Source: Segetibacter sp.
GTDB taxonomy: Bacteria; Bacteroidota; Bacteroidia; Chitinophagales; Chitinophagaceae
DNA: 64,000 nt
NCBI GenBank assembly: GCA_028288485.1
Contig: JAQBNO010000034.1
Location: forward strand, 1 to 64,000
Direction: 5' to 3'
The position numbers and the translations under genes were made by a program. The notes below the pieces were generated by a model, which was not told the origin of the DNA, searched no databases, and worked only from the letters and a program-made list of their open reading frames with translations. This document shows positions 54,554 to 63,585 of the stretch, piece after piece. Each line of letters starts with the position of its first letter. Positions within the stretch are counted from its first letter, which is position 1.

Positions 54554-55747
54554 ATGAATTTAATAAAGTCGCTGGAAAGAATATCAGGAAAACAGGTAAT
54601 TATTCTTATAATTATGATTGCTGTTGGCATTGCTATTCAATCTTATGTTGCCGGACGCGGCAATCAATACACACACTATAATAACTATGTTATTTTTAAA
54701 CAGTCGTATGAACATTTAATACACAACAGCAACCTCTACAAGCTGTATCCAGACGAGCATTTTGATTTTTATAAATACAGCCCTGCTTTTGCCTTGTTTA
54801 TGGCGCCGTTTTATTATTTGCCCGATTTTATTGGTCTTATGTTATTTAACCTGCTGAACGCCGGCCTCTTAATAGCGGCACTCCTTAGGTTAAGACTGCC
54901 TTCTCAATCTTATAAATTCATTTTCCTGTTCATTTTATTAGAGTTAGCCATTTCACTTTCGATGACTCAAACTAATGCACTCATGGCCGGTTTAATCATT
55001 CTCGGTTTTACATTCATGGAAGAAGATAAACCCTTCCCGGCCTCTTTAATGATAACGCTTTCTGTATTCATTAAGCTTTTTGGAATGGTTGCTTTCATTC
55101 TATGGCTTTTTTACCCTTCCAAATCAAGGTTTATTATTTACAGTATTTTTTGGTTTACCGTTCTTACTATCCTACCCATTTTGGTTAATTCGCCCCCCGA
55201 CTTGCTCCAACAATATCAAAACTGGTTTACCCTTTTGAAAAATGATCACGATGCGTCGTATGGTATATCTTTTATGGGCTGGATGCACTCATGGTTTAAT
55301 CTTGATCTGCCTAAAACTGGCACTGTCGCTGTTGCTGCACTTGTGTTTTGTCTGCCGCTTTTAAAATTCAAATTATACAAACTGTATTTCTTCAGGCTCC
55401 AGGTTCTTGCATCGATCCTGCTTTGGATTGTTATTTTCAACCATAAGGGAGAAAACCCTACTTATATTATTGCAATGAGTGGCATAGCGATCTGGTACTT
55501 CTCGCAGAAAACTACCAGCGGCAATAAAATACTTTTATGGCTTGCCGTTATCTTTACTTCTTTTTCTTCCACCGACCTTATTACACCGGGATGGATAGCC
55601 GAAAGATATGTTGAACCGTATGCGGTTAAAGCCGTTACCTGCTGTGTAATTTGGTTTAAACTTCTGTTTGATTTAATGTCTGAAAACTTTACAAATGCTG
55701 TTTTGCAGGAAAAGGTATCAAAGGAACAAGTTGGTATGTTGAGTTGA
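54554..55747 (+). CDS. GT87/DUF2029-type membrane glycosyltransferase
   Basis: 397 aa with about 9-10 transmembrane segments. An acidic/aromatic periplasmic loop after the first segment reads YPDEHFDFYKYSPAFALFMA. This pattern, and the fold in general, fits polyprenyl-phosphate-dependent mannosyltransferases of the GT-C class (GT87, DUF2029). A paralogue begins at 63586. It opens the surface-glycan region of the window. Confidence 0.8.
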   Translation: MNLIKSLERISGKQVIILIIMIAVGIAIQSYVAGRGNQYTHYNNYVIFKQSYEHLIHNSNLYKLYPDEHFDFYKYSPAFALFMAPFYYLPDFIGLMLFNLLNAGLLIAALLRLRLPSQSYKFIFLFILLELAISLSMTQTNALMAGLIILGFTFMEEDKPFPASLMITLSVFIKLFGMVAFILWLFYPSKSRFIIYSIFWFTVLTILPILVNSPPDLLQQYQNWFTLLKNDHDASYGISFMGWMHSWFNLDLPKTGTVAVAALVFCLPLLKFKLYKLYFFRLQVLASILLWIVIFNHKGENPTYIIAMSGIAIWYFSQKTTSGNKILLWLAVIFTSFSSTDLITPGWIAERYVEPYAVKAVTCCVIWFKLLFDLMSENFTNAVLQEKVSKEQVGMLS

Positions 55748-55808
55748 TTTATTGAATATTTACGAAAAGCTGAAAAAAATTATGTTCTTTCGCCATTTAA
55801 AATAGCCG

Positions 55809-56693
55809 ATGAAAATATCAGGATTTTCATATGTAAGAAATGGATTTGAGTATGGCTACCCCTTTCTGGAAGCAATTAAATCGATTTTGCCGATTTGTGA
55901 CGAATTTGTAATTGCCGTGGGTGAATCTACCGACGGAACCCGTGAAGCCATTGAAAAGTTAGATCCGGAAAAAATAAAAATAGTTGATACGGTTTGGGAC
56001 ATGAGATTTCGCGGGGAGGGAAAAGTTTTCGCTCAACAAGCTAATATTGCATTAGACAATGTTACCGGCGATTGGGCTTTCCACATCCAGGCCGACGAAG
56101 TGATCCACGAAAACGATTTGCCGAAAATAGTTGCGGCTATTAAACAGTACAACGACAATTCAAAAGTTGAAGGCTTCATTTTACCTTTTTTTCATTTTTG
56201 GGGCAGCTATAATTACGTTCGCACTTCCCGACGAGTGCACAAGCACGAAGTGAGAATATTCAGAACAAATAAATTAGTTCGTTCCTATGCCGATTCTCAG
56301 GGCTTCAGGCGTTATAGCAGCCTCAACACTTACGAAGACGGGGAAAAAGGAGAAAAACTAAATGTAAAGAAGATTAATGCCCCTGTTTTTCATTATAACG
56401 GAGTAAGACCGGATAAGATACAGAAAAGGAAAATGCACACTTTCGACTTTTTGCACAACGCCCAATCTGCGGAAGAAGCATATGAACAGTTCGACTATAA
56501 TAATATTGACAGGGTGGAAGAGTTCAAAGGTTCGCACCCTGCGGTAATGAAAGAAAAAGTTGACTCGCAGGACTGGCAATTCACTTTTGACCCTAAAAAA
56601 TCTGTATGGAGAACAAAGGATAAAATAATGCAACCTATTGAAGATTTACTAGGGTTTAAGATTGGTGAGTATAAAAATTACAAGTTGATTTGA
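55809..56693 (+). CDS. Family 2 glycosyltransferase
   Basis: 294 aa. GT-A core at the N-terminus: FVIAVGESTDGTREAIEKLD, the DxD-like WAFHIQADEVIHE near 94, and FWGSYNYVRTSRRVHKHEV. The C-terminal ~90 residues are charged. It should transfer a sugar from a nucleotide sugar to a surface glycan. It is 61 bases behind the GT87 gene on the same strand. Donor and acceptor are unknown. Confidence 0.85.
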   Translation: MKISGFSYVRNGFEYGYPFLEAIKSILPICDEFVIAVGESTDGTREAIEKLDPEKIKIVDTVWDMRFRGEGKVFAQQANIALDNVTGDWAFHIQADEVIHENDLPKIVAAIKQYNDNSKVEGFILPFFHFWGSYNYVRTSRRVHKHEVRIFRTNKLVRSYADSQGFRRYSSLNTYEDGEKGEKLNVKKINAPVFHYNGVRPDKIQKRKMHTFDFLHNAQSAEEAYEQFDYNNIDRVEEFKGSHPAVMKEKVDSQDWQFTFDPKKSVWRTKDKIMQPIEDLLGFKIGEYKNYKLI

Positions 56694-56746
56694 TAATGTT
56701 CTAACCTTATGTTCTTTCTTGGTACCAACATTCGTTTTTATTGAAT

Positions 56747-56850
56747 CATTGTTGCCTCCGATAAACCTGAGCGGTTCACCGGCAGCTTTTCATAGTCCCG
56801 ATTTACCGGGAGGAGTTTTTACGCCGGGCTTGCCGAGGGGTCGCATTTCG
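56747..56850 (+). repeat. 85-bp interspersed element, diverged copy 5
   Basis: CATTGTTGCCTCCG, a spacer, GGCAGCTTTTCATAG, an inserted CCCGATTTACCGGGAGG, then TTTTTACGCCGGGCTTGCCG and AGGGGTCGCATTTCG. The similarity to copy 2 continues past the core into TTCATCCGCATAT. More diverged than the other four copies. Confidence 0.5.
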
Positions 56851-56964
56851 TTCATCCGCATATCTTTTTGCATCTTTTTTCATCGTAATAAGAACCAGGA
56901 ATAGTATACCCTCTTTTAAAAACGCTTCAACATATACCTCAACCAGTCAAGACAGCAGCTATAA

Positions 56965-57861
56965 ATGACCCAACTTGTTACTAATATAGTCAACGGATCT
57001 TTCAAATCTCTTGCAAGGGCTATTTCTTTAGTAGAAAATGAAGTAGATGGGTATATGGATATATTACAGGCTTTGCCTCCTACTTCCAATTCCATAATCA
57101 TTGGTATTACCGGTCCCCCGGGAGCAGGAAAAAGTACATTGGTTGATGCAATGATCCAGGAAATGACGGACGTAGGTAAAACTGTAGGCGTTCTTTGTGT
57201 CGATCCGTCATCGCCTTTCAATTTTGGCGCTCTGTTAGGGGATCGAATCAGGATGAGTAATTGGTACAATCACAAGAATGTATTTATACGATCACTTGCC
57301 ACAAGGGGTTCTTTGGGAGGCCTGCATCCTTCTATTATACAGATAACTGACGTAATGAAAGCCTTTGCCTTCGACTGTATCATTGTAGAAACAGTAGGCG
57401 TAGGCCAAAGTGAAGTGGATATTGCTGGTTTAGCCGATACAACAGTAATTGTTTTGGTGCCCGAAGCTGGAGATGAAATACAAACCATGAAAGCAGGTCT
57501 GATGGAAATTGCTAATATTTTTGTTGTTAACAAGGCCGACCGTCCCGGCGCTGATACATTTGTAAAAAACGTTCGTTCAATAATTAAGCAAGATCACGGC
57601 AGTAATAATTGGACCCCCCCGGTAATAAAAACAGTAGCTCCCGAAAAAAAAGGTATTGATACATTAATGGAGCAAATAATGCTACACAACCAAATCGTAA
57701 ATCAAAACACCAGAAAATATTTTAGTCTTACCGATAAAGCATATCTGCTGATACAAAACAAACGGATGAAAGATGTGAAGAAGGACGTTTTATTAGGCCT
57801 CCTGAAAACAGCTGCTGAAAAACCAGGATTTAATTTGTATTCATTTGTTGACCAATTTTAA
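56965..57861 (+). CDS. meaB: MeaB/ArgK-type G-protein chaperone of methylmalonyl-CoA mutase
   Basis: 298 aa. Walker A ITGPPGAGKSTLVDAM at 48-63 (core 50-58), the CVDPSSPFNFGALLGDRIRM segment near 85, VETVGVGQSEVDIAG near 145 and NKADRPGAD near 188. The family loads and protects adenosylcobalamin on methylmalonyl-CoA mutase. The mutase genes are not in the window. It stands inside the glycosyltransferase region, between two unrelated blocks. Confidence 0.92.
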   Translation: MTQLVTNIVNGSFKSLARAISLVENEVDGYMDILQALPPTSNSIIIGITGPPGAGKSTLVDAMIQEMTDVGKTVGVLCVDPSSPFNFGALLGDRIRMSNWYNHKNVFIRSLATRGSLGGLHPSIIQITDVMKAFAFDCIIVETVGVGQSEVDIAGLADTTVIVLVPEAGDEIQTMKAGLMEIANIFVVNKADRPGADTFVKNVRSIIKQDHGSNNWTPPVIKTVAPEKKGIDTLMEQIMLHNQIVNQNTRKYFSLTDKAYLLIQNKRMKDVKKDVLLGLLKTAAEKPGFNLYSFVDQF

Positions 57862-57896
57862 AAAATTAAAAAGCCATCATCTTTAAACGCGGCTTG

Positions 57897-58937
57897 CTAT
57901 TGGTAAAATAACTTAAGGTACTGGGAAGTAATATAATCGCGTGAATGATTTATAGTAACATAAGAAAATGCATTTGAAATAAGATCAAAATTGTTTTTTT
58001 TATCCAACAAGGTATTCATTCCTTTTGCAAGCATATCAAAATCTTTTACTTTACAAAGAATACCTCTTCCTGCTTTAACAATATCCTTTACCCCACCTGC
58101 ATCTGTTGACACCACTGGTACCTTATATAAAAACGCATCGAGAATGCTGCTTCCTAAACCTTCTTCTTTTGAACTCATAACAAAAACCTCAAAAACAGAA
58201 AAAAAATCTTCCACATTTTCATAAAAACCCATTAAGCGATATTCGTTTTGTAAACTATATTCTTCAATTTTCATTCTTAGTTCTTCTTCTAAATCTCCGG
58301 CACCAAAATGAAGAAACACAAAGTCTTTTCTCAATAAGGCTAATTTGTTAATTGCCTCCACCATTGTTAATGGATCTTTATGAGAAACTAAGGCTGCTGT
58401 TGTTCCAATTATATGCTTGTTGTTTTCTACACCCATTCCTTTTAATTCTGTTATCGCCCTTTCTCTATCTAATTCTTTTGCAATAGCAATGTCGGAAATT
58501 ACCTCAACATCGTTTCTTTCACTAAAGTTGGCAATAATGTCTTTTACTGGAGTACTTATTGCAATTAGTTTGTCTGTGAGCCTGTATTTTAATTTTGTAA
58601 GTTTTCCTTTTGGAACAAAATCCACCCTTCTTGTAAAAAATATTCTGGTCCAGTGAAACGGCTTTGTTATTAAACAGTAAGTGAGGATATGCGAGGTCTG
58701 GGAGTGTAGAATGTCAAATTTCCTTCCGTTAATAATTAGAAAAAAGATAACTCCGAAAATGTTTTTATAGGAATATACTTTAAAACCTTTTTGCAGTGCT
58801 TTTTTTTCTAAAGGATACCCTTTTCTGCATAGTAGGAATATCTCTTCACCTGCCTGCTTTAAGCCCTCCATATTATAAATCGTTTGCCTTTCGCCGCCTC
58901 TCCATGTTCGTTCAAAGTTTAACTCCAGAATTTTCAT
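57897..58937 (-). CDS. Family 4 glycosyltransferase
   Basis: 346 aa from ATG at 58937 (MKILELNFERTWRGGERQ); the frame from 59015 overlaps the neighbour and is unlikely. GT-B fold: N-terminal ERTWRGGERQTIYN and the C-terminal nucleotide-sugar domain with IGTTAALVSHKD and FEVFVMSSKEEGLGSSILDA, the E-x7-E motif of GT4. It probably adds a hexose to a lipid-linked glycan. It is 7 bases behind the GT2 gene at 58945-59925, in the same run. Confidence 0.88.
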   Translation of the reverse strand: MKILELNFERTWRGGERQTIYNMEGLKQAGEEIFLLCRKGYPLEKKALQKGFKVYSYKNIFGVIFFLIINGRKFDILHSQTSHILTYCLITKPFHWTRIFFTRRVDFVPKGKLTKLKYRLTDKLIAISTPVKDIIANFSERNDVEVISDIAIAKELDRERAITELKGMGVENNKHIIGTTAALVSHKDPLTMVEAINKLALLRKDFVFLHFGAGDLEEELRMKIEEYSLQNEYRLMGFYENVEDFFSVFEVFVMSSKEEGLGSSILDAFLYKVPVVSTDAGGVKDIVKAGRGILCKVKDFDMLAKGMNTLLDKKNNFDLISNAFSYVTINHSRDYITSQYLKLFYQ

Positions 58938-58944
58938 GAGAACC

Positions 58945-59925
58945 TTATTTAATTTTGACAAACATTTTAAAGCAAAAGAGGTATTGCATAAATAACGATT
59001 TTTTCTTGGGAGCAAGGAAATACTTAAAATATTCGAAGAATAAAAAACCTCTTTTTATATTATTTATTAAACTAAAATTTTCATAGCACCTGACCAGCTT
59101 ATATAATATGGTTCTCTCCTTCGTTAAATGGGCAGGACAAATTTCATAAAATGCTTTTACCCTATTTCTTATGTTTTGCTTTCTTCCTTTTTCTTTGTTC
59201 AGTTTATGCGATTTTCTCCTTTTTTCACCCACTACCCCAATGGCATTAGAGGAATGCTGCCGATAATACACAAGCGGCTCATTCAAGTACTTTATCTCAC
59301 CCATTATCGTGGCTATATAACATAACCACCAATCGTGCGGAATGTCTAAAATAAATGGCGTAGCCTTTTTATAAAGTTCTTTTGAAAACAAGGTGGCGTG
59401 GCCGTAAATGCGACAATAAACGCAGAGTTGTAAACAGGAAATGAAGTTGAAGCAATTAACTTTATCAGAAATTTTTTTATCCTTCTTATTTAAATTTTCA
59501 TCGCATATAAACGAATCGCAGTAAATCATCGAAGCGTTCCCTATATTCATCACTGATTTTTCAACTTTACCCGGATCCCAGTAATCATCCTGGTCGCATG
59601 GAGCTATAAATTCTCCTGAGGCAAGGCTACAACCTTTATCGAAGGTCTTTATAAACCCAAGGTTGGCTTCGTTTACAAACACCTTCATATTACGATGACG
59701 AGCAGCGTGCTCCTGCAATATGGTAAGGGTATTATCATTGCTGGCATCATCAATTGCAATAATCTCAATATTTGAATAAGACTGGTTAAAGAGGGATTCA
59801 AGTTGTTGCAATAAGTAGGCTTCTCCCTTATAGGTAGCCAGTACAATTGAAACCATGGGCAAAGTCTCTGTCTGCCCATCTTGTTTTGTTTCTGATTCAA
59901 TCACAGGTTGTCGTAAATACTCCAT
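58945..59925 (-). CDS. Family 2 glycosyltransferase
   Basis: 326 aa. GT-A core: VSIVLATYKGEAYLLQQLES near 25, EIIAIDDASNDNT near 54, and the FIAPCDQDDYW motif near 109 with the DxD for metal and nucleotide-sugar binding. The C-terminal part is basic (RRKSHKLNKEKGRKQNIRNR). It resembles rhamnosyl- or glucosyltransferases of O-antigen clusters, but no donor can be assigned. It runs into the family 4 gene. Confidence 0.88.
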   Translation of the reverse strand: MEYLRQPVIESETKQDGQTETLPMVSIVLATYKGEAYLLQQLESLFNQSYSNIEIIAIDDASNDNTLTILQEHAARHRNMKVFVNEANLGFIKTFDKGCSLASGEFIAPCDQDDYWDPGKVEKSVMNIGNASMIYCDSFICDENLNKKDKKISDKVNCFNFISCLQLCVYCRIYGHATLFSKELYKKATPFILDIPHDWWLCYIATIMGEIKYLNEPLVYYRQHSSNAIGVVGEKRRKSHKLNKEKGRKQNIRNRVKAFYEICPAHLTKERTILYKLVRCYENFSLINNIKRGFLFFEYFKYFLAPKKKSLFMQYLFCFKMFVKIK

Positions 59926-60187
59926 TTACTTAAATTTATACTAATGTACCTCCATCCCCGAATAGCCTAACCGGCCGGAAGCTGAGCAGTTTATACAAAG
60001 AAAAGCGAATTAAACAGAAGCATGCCGCTACACTTACTTTTTCACGTTTAATTTTTTTCTTTAGAAAAAGTATAATGAATTAAACGTTTTGTCTCAATTG
60101 ATTTTGTTTTAGTTCACTGCAGGGAAATGCAGGTATCAACCGAAGAATTTAAAGAACCTGGTATGTGTCAGCAGAGGAAAGGAAGAA

Positions 60188-60943
60188 TTAATATGATTTG
60201 ATAAGATCATTGTTATAGAATACAAGATTTTCGCCGCTAAGTTCCAACGAAAAATTGTAGTTAGAAATGGTACGTAAAACTGCTTTACTTGATCCTTTTT
60301 TATAGCGGTCGTGCGTTTCTACGATAAGAATTTTTGTAGCAGGTAACCACTTTTCGTAACCCGATTCAAATATTTCCTTTTCCGATCCTTCGATATCTAT
60401 TTTCAGAATGTCTATCGTGTCGGCGCCCAATATTTCCATCACACCCCCTATAGTATAGGCAGGAATTGTATTTCCGGTTGTCCCCGTCTCTATTATGTAC
60501 GCAGCTTCCCCATATCCTTTATCTACAACTGTTATGTTTTCCCTTTTATGCCATATTGCACCCTGTACTATTTGAACGTTAGAATAAGGTGCAAGATTTT
60601 GACATGCCATTTTATAATTGTCACTTTCGGGTTCCAGAGCAAATATTGTAGCATTCGGAAAACGGTTCGAGAAGTAGATGCTTCCAAAGCCCACATTCGC
60701 GCCTAAGTCAATAATTATCTTCGGGTCTACCGGCACAGGTATATCATAATCTTTGGCATAAAATATTTGCTCAAACATTTTACGATCAGAACTGGTGGCC
60801 TGGCCACGGAAATGAACAGGATAATTTAAAAACGGAAACTTTACGGTTGACGGTTTTTGATACTTCGTATTTAGATAAAGCTTAAAACCGTTAAGAGCCC
60901 CGAAAGTTTTTACAAACGTGAATATTTTACCTGAAAATGTCAT
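60188..60943 (-). CDS. FkbM-family methyltransferase
   Basis: 251 aa. The SAM-binding motif IIDLGANVGFGSIYFSNRFP lies near 83-102, followed by TIFALEPESDNYKM, then DILKIDIEGSEKEIFESG near 190. This is the FkbM fold, which methylates hydroxyl groups, in surface clusters those of sugars. Located between glycosyltransferase genes, it probably methylates a glycan. The first ~35 residues are basic. Confidence 0.87.
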   Translation of the reverse strand: MTFSGKIFTFVKTFGALNGFKLYLNTKYQKPSTVKFPFLNYPVHFRGQATSSDRKMFEQIFYAKDYDIPVPVDPKIIIDLGANVGFGSIYFSNRFPNATIFALEPESDNYKMACQNLAPYSNVQIVQGAIWHKRENITVVDKGYGEAAYIIETGTTGNTIPAYTIGGVMEILGADTIDILKIDIEGSEKEIFESGYEKWLPATKILIVETHDRYKKGSSKAVLRTISNYNFSLELSGENLVFYNNDLIKSY

Positions 60944-61126
60944 GAGAAAGGATTGTGAGAATTATAAAATGTTCGGGTATTAAAGGTGAAGGTTTAACTT
61001 CAAACTTAAAGCTCATAATATTAATAGCAAAAATGAATTATACAAGATGGTGAAAAAGGGATAAATAATTTTGTTTTAGTTACTTGCAGCATTAAGAAAA
61101 CTTTCTTTCACTAATTCAGGCTCTTT

Positions 61127-61996
61127 ATGAAAATAGCGGCAGTTGTAATACTTTATCAACCGGATGACACGGTAATAGACAACATAAAAAGTTACTATAA
61201 TTATGTAGATAAGATTTTTGCGATTGATAATTCGGAAAAGGATTCATCATTAAGAGAAAGCCTGCGGGATCTATCTAAAATTGAATTTTTCCAGGACTTT
61301 GAAAATAAAGGCATCGCTAACAGGTTGAATTTCGCATGCAACCTTGCCATTGACCAGCACTTCGAATGGATAATGACAATGGACCAGGATTCAAACTTTC
61401 ATGAGGATGTTATTTCCAGCTACTACCGGTGTTTTCATCAATATCCACATAAGGAAAAAGTCGCTGCATTCGGGACGAAGCACAGCAGGAAGGTAAAAAC
61501 GAAACTGCTTGAATGCGAGCCATTACAAGTAGAGGATTTGATGACTTCAGGAACGTTGCTAAATCTTTCGCTTTTCGGGGAAATAAAAGGTTTTGACGAG
61601 GCGTTATTTATAGATTACGTCGATAACGACTACTGCATTCGCTCAGTAATGGCAGGTTACTCTGTAATCAAATTCAATAATATTTCTATTTTGCATCAAT
61701 TGGGGAACCCGGTATACCGGTCTTCTATTAAAACATTGTTCCTGGTTAAAAAGAGAAAGTTTATTCATTCGCCCCTCCGATGTTACTATATGTACCGAAA
61801 CATGCTTTACCTGGAACAGAAGTACAAAGAAACCAACAGAAAATTTGCAAAGGAAACAAGGATGCATATAAAAGCACGTATAAAAGTATGCATGTTATAC
61901 GGAGGGGAATTTTTTAAAATATTGAAATATATTAAGTTGGCAAAGGCAGATTTCAAGAACAACAGAATGGGGAAAATACAGCATAAACTATACTGA
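61127..61996 (+). CDS. Family 2 glycosyltransferase, rhamnosyltransferase-like
   Basis: 289 aa. VVILYQPDDTVIDNIKSYYN, IFAIDNSEKDSSLRESL, and the WIMTMDQDSNFHEDV segment near 81 with the DxD, then GFDEALFIDYVDNDYCIRSV near 150. The pattern is that of the RfbF/RgpF-type rhamnosyltransferases. The last ~60 residues are helical and basic. It is divergent from the FkbM gene. Confidence 0.87.
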   Translation: MKIAAVVILYQPDDTVIDNIKSYYNYVDKIFAIDNSEKDSSLRESLRDLSKIEFFQDFENKGIANRLNFACNLAIDQHFEWIMTMDQDSNFHEDVISSYYRCFHQYPHKEKVAAFGTKHSRKVKTKLLECEPLQVEDLMTSGTLLNLSLFGEIKGFDEALFIDYVDNDYCIRSVMAGYSVIKFNNISILHQLGNPVYRSSIKTLFLVKKRKFIHSPLRCYYMYRNMLYLEQKYKETNRKFAKETRMHIKARIKVCMLYGGEFFKILKYIKLAKADFKNNRMGKIQHKLY

Positions 61997-62114
61997 GTTT
62001 AATATCTGCGGTACAAAAGAACGTTGGAATTAAGCATCTTGCTCCTCAGATTAAGCAGTAAAGCAACGATTTGCTTAACGGGTAGCATGAGAAAATGGAT
62101 GATTTCCTGTTGCA

Positions 62115-62141
62115 GTACAAGTGAGTGACACAACGATGTTG
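62115..62141 (+). repeat. Short interspersed repeat
   Basis: GTACAAGTGAGTGACACAAC followed by GATGTTG, the front motif of the repeat families without the rest of either longer element. It lies between convergent genes. Confidence 0.6.
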
Positions 62142-62190
62142 AAGAGAGTGACCAGGACGGTCAACAAAAAAATGAATTTCTTTCGGCCCT

Positions 62191-63081
62191 CTAATCCCCA
62201 GCTCTGCTTATAAGATTTTTACTGTACACTTCATTGTATTCATGTTTCCACCTCCGGTGACTCCATAAATAATTTGCGGGCTTTTTTCTAATGCAACTTT
62301 CAAGATAGCTTACATAGTTTTTAGTTATTTCACCATGGGCAAATCGGCGAGGATCGGTCGTAAATACTTCAAAATCTGCATGGTAGTAACCGCGCTTCAC
62401 TTTATAGAAATGCACGAAAACAATGGCAGTATTGTTCCTGATGGCTCCTTTTTCAGGACCTGTAACAAAAGGGGTGAGTTTTCCAAAAAACTCTGTCCAA
62501 TAACCTTTTTCCGGTGGTGCACTTTGGTCGGCAGCGAGCCCTAAAGCAAACTGAGTTTTTGCTAATTGATGAAAAGTATTCCTGAAGGTATAAGCAGACA
62601 CGAGAATTGTGTTATACCTGCTACGCAGTTTCAGTACAATTCTATTTATTGCTTTATTAGGTATTTCCAGGTAAACACCAATGAACCGATAAGGCGAGTA
62701 TTTTGCGATCCCCCAGTTCATATACTCCCAGTTAAAAAAGTGTCCTGAATGCAGTTGCACACTTTGCCCGGTTTCGTACAACTCCGTCAATAGCTTAAAA
62801 TTACCGGTAACTCTTTTTGAAAATTGCTGGTCGGAAAGTGATAGGAATTTGAGCGTTTCAATAAATGTGTCGAGAAAATTATGATAGAACTCTTTAGCAA
62901 TCGCTATTCTCTCGTGCTCATTCTTATCAGGAAAGGCTATCTTAAGGTTACTCATTACTACCTTCTTCCGGTATCCTATTACATAATATAGCAACCCGTA
63001 TACAACATCGCTTATAAAATATAAAATTCTCCATGGCACTAATGATAGTGTGTATAAGAAGCCATATATTATGTAGTACAT
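62191..63081 (-). CDS. LpxL/HtrB-type lysophospholipid acyltransferase
   Basis: 296 aa. An N-terminal hydrophobic segment (about 1-37) is followed by the conserved HFFNWE (H-x4-E) in QLHSGHFFNWEYM near 112, GLAADQSAPPEKG near 178 and FVHFYKVKRGYYHADFEV. This is the lipid A late acyltransferase fold, which adds a secondary acyl chain to a lipid A precursor or a related lipid at the inner membrane. It fits the surface-lipid context of this end of the window. Confidence 0.87.
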   Translation of the reverse strand: MYYIIYGFLYTLSLVPWRILYFISDVVYGLLYYVIGYRKKVVMSNLKIAFPDKNEHERIAIAKEFYHNFLDTFIETLKFLSLSDQQFSKRVTGNFKLLTELYETGQSVQLHSGHFFNWEYMNWGIAKYSPYRFIGVYLEIPNKAINRIVLKLRSRYNTILVSAYTFRNTFHQLAKTQFALGLAADQSAPPEKGYWTEFFGKLTPFVTGPEKGAIRNNTAIVFVHFYKVKRGYYHADFEVFTTDPRRFAHGEITKNYVSYLESCIRKKPANYLWSHRRWKHEYNEVYSKNLISRAGD

Positions 63082-63136
63082 TATTTCTAAAAAGAATTAT
63101 TGAGATTTTGAGCGGAAAAGTAATAGACTATTTACC

Positions 63137-63361
63137 TCAATGATTTTCCTTTTCGCCCTGCCACCACTTGTAGCCTATGTACCCGGCGATAGCAAAAGGA
63201 GTAAGCATGAGGTACATGATCCCTGTGTTTAATCCCCGGGCAGGTTTTTCACCAAGTTGCCCGGCAGTTTTAGTACAGATAGAGCATTGTGCACTTGAAG
63301 TATTAACGCTGGCAGCAATAGCAACGACGAGAAATATTATTATCAATCCGCACTTCTTCAT
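63137..63361 (-). CDS. Small membrane protein of unknown function
   Basis: 74 aa with an N-terminal signal-like segment (MKKCGLIIIFLVVAIAASVN), a CSICTK motif after it and a C-terminal membrane segment (YLMLTPFAIAGYIGYKW). No named family. Two cysteines three apart could bind metal or form a disulfide. Similar small proteins are common in Bacteroidota, but their role is unknown. Confidence 0.6.
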   Translation of the reverse strand: MKKCGLIIIFLVVAIAASVNTSSAQCSICTKTAGQLGEKPARGLNTGIMYLMLTPFAIAGYIGYKWWQGEKENH

Positions 63362-63585
63362 AATTAGAAATTCAACGCCAAAGTTATATTGAAAAAGGTT
63401 GAAAAAGTTTTTTGAATGTAAGCGCTGGTGTTTACATTAAGATAAATTTTAGGTACACGGGTAGGCACAGGAAAAAATTAAATCTATGTTTATAGATCAG
63501 GGTATCACACAGCAGAAAATTCCGATTTTCGCGGTGGCAACCCTTCTAAAACCTTACTTTCGCCTCCTAAAACCTTCGTAATACT

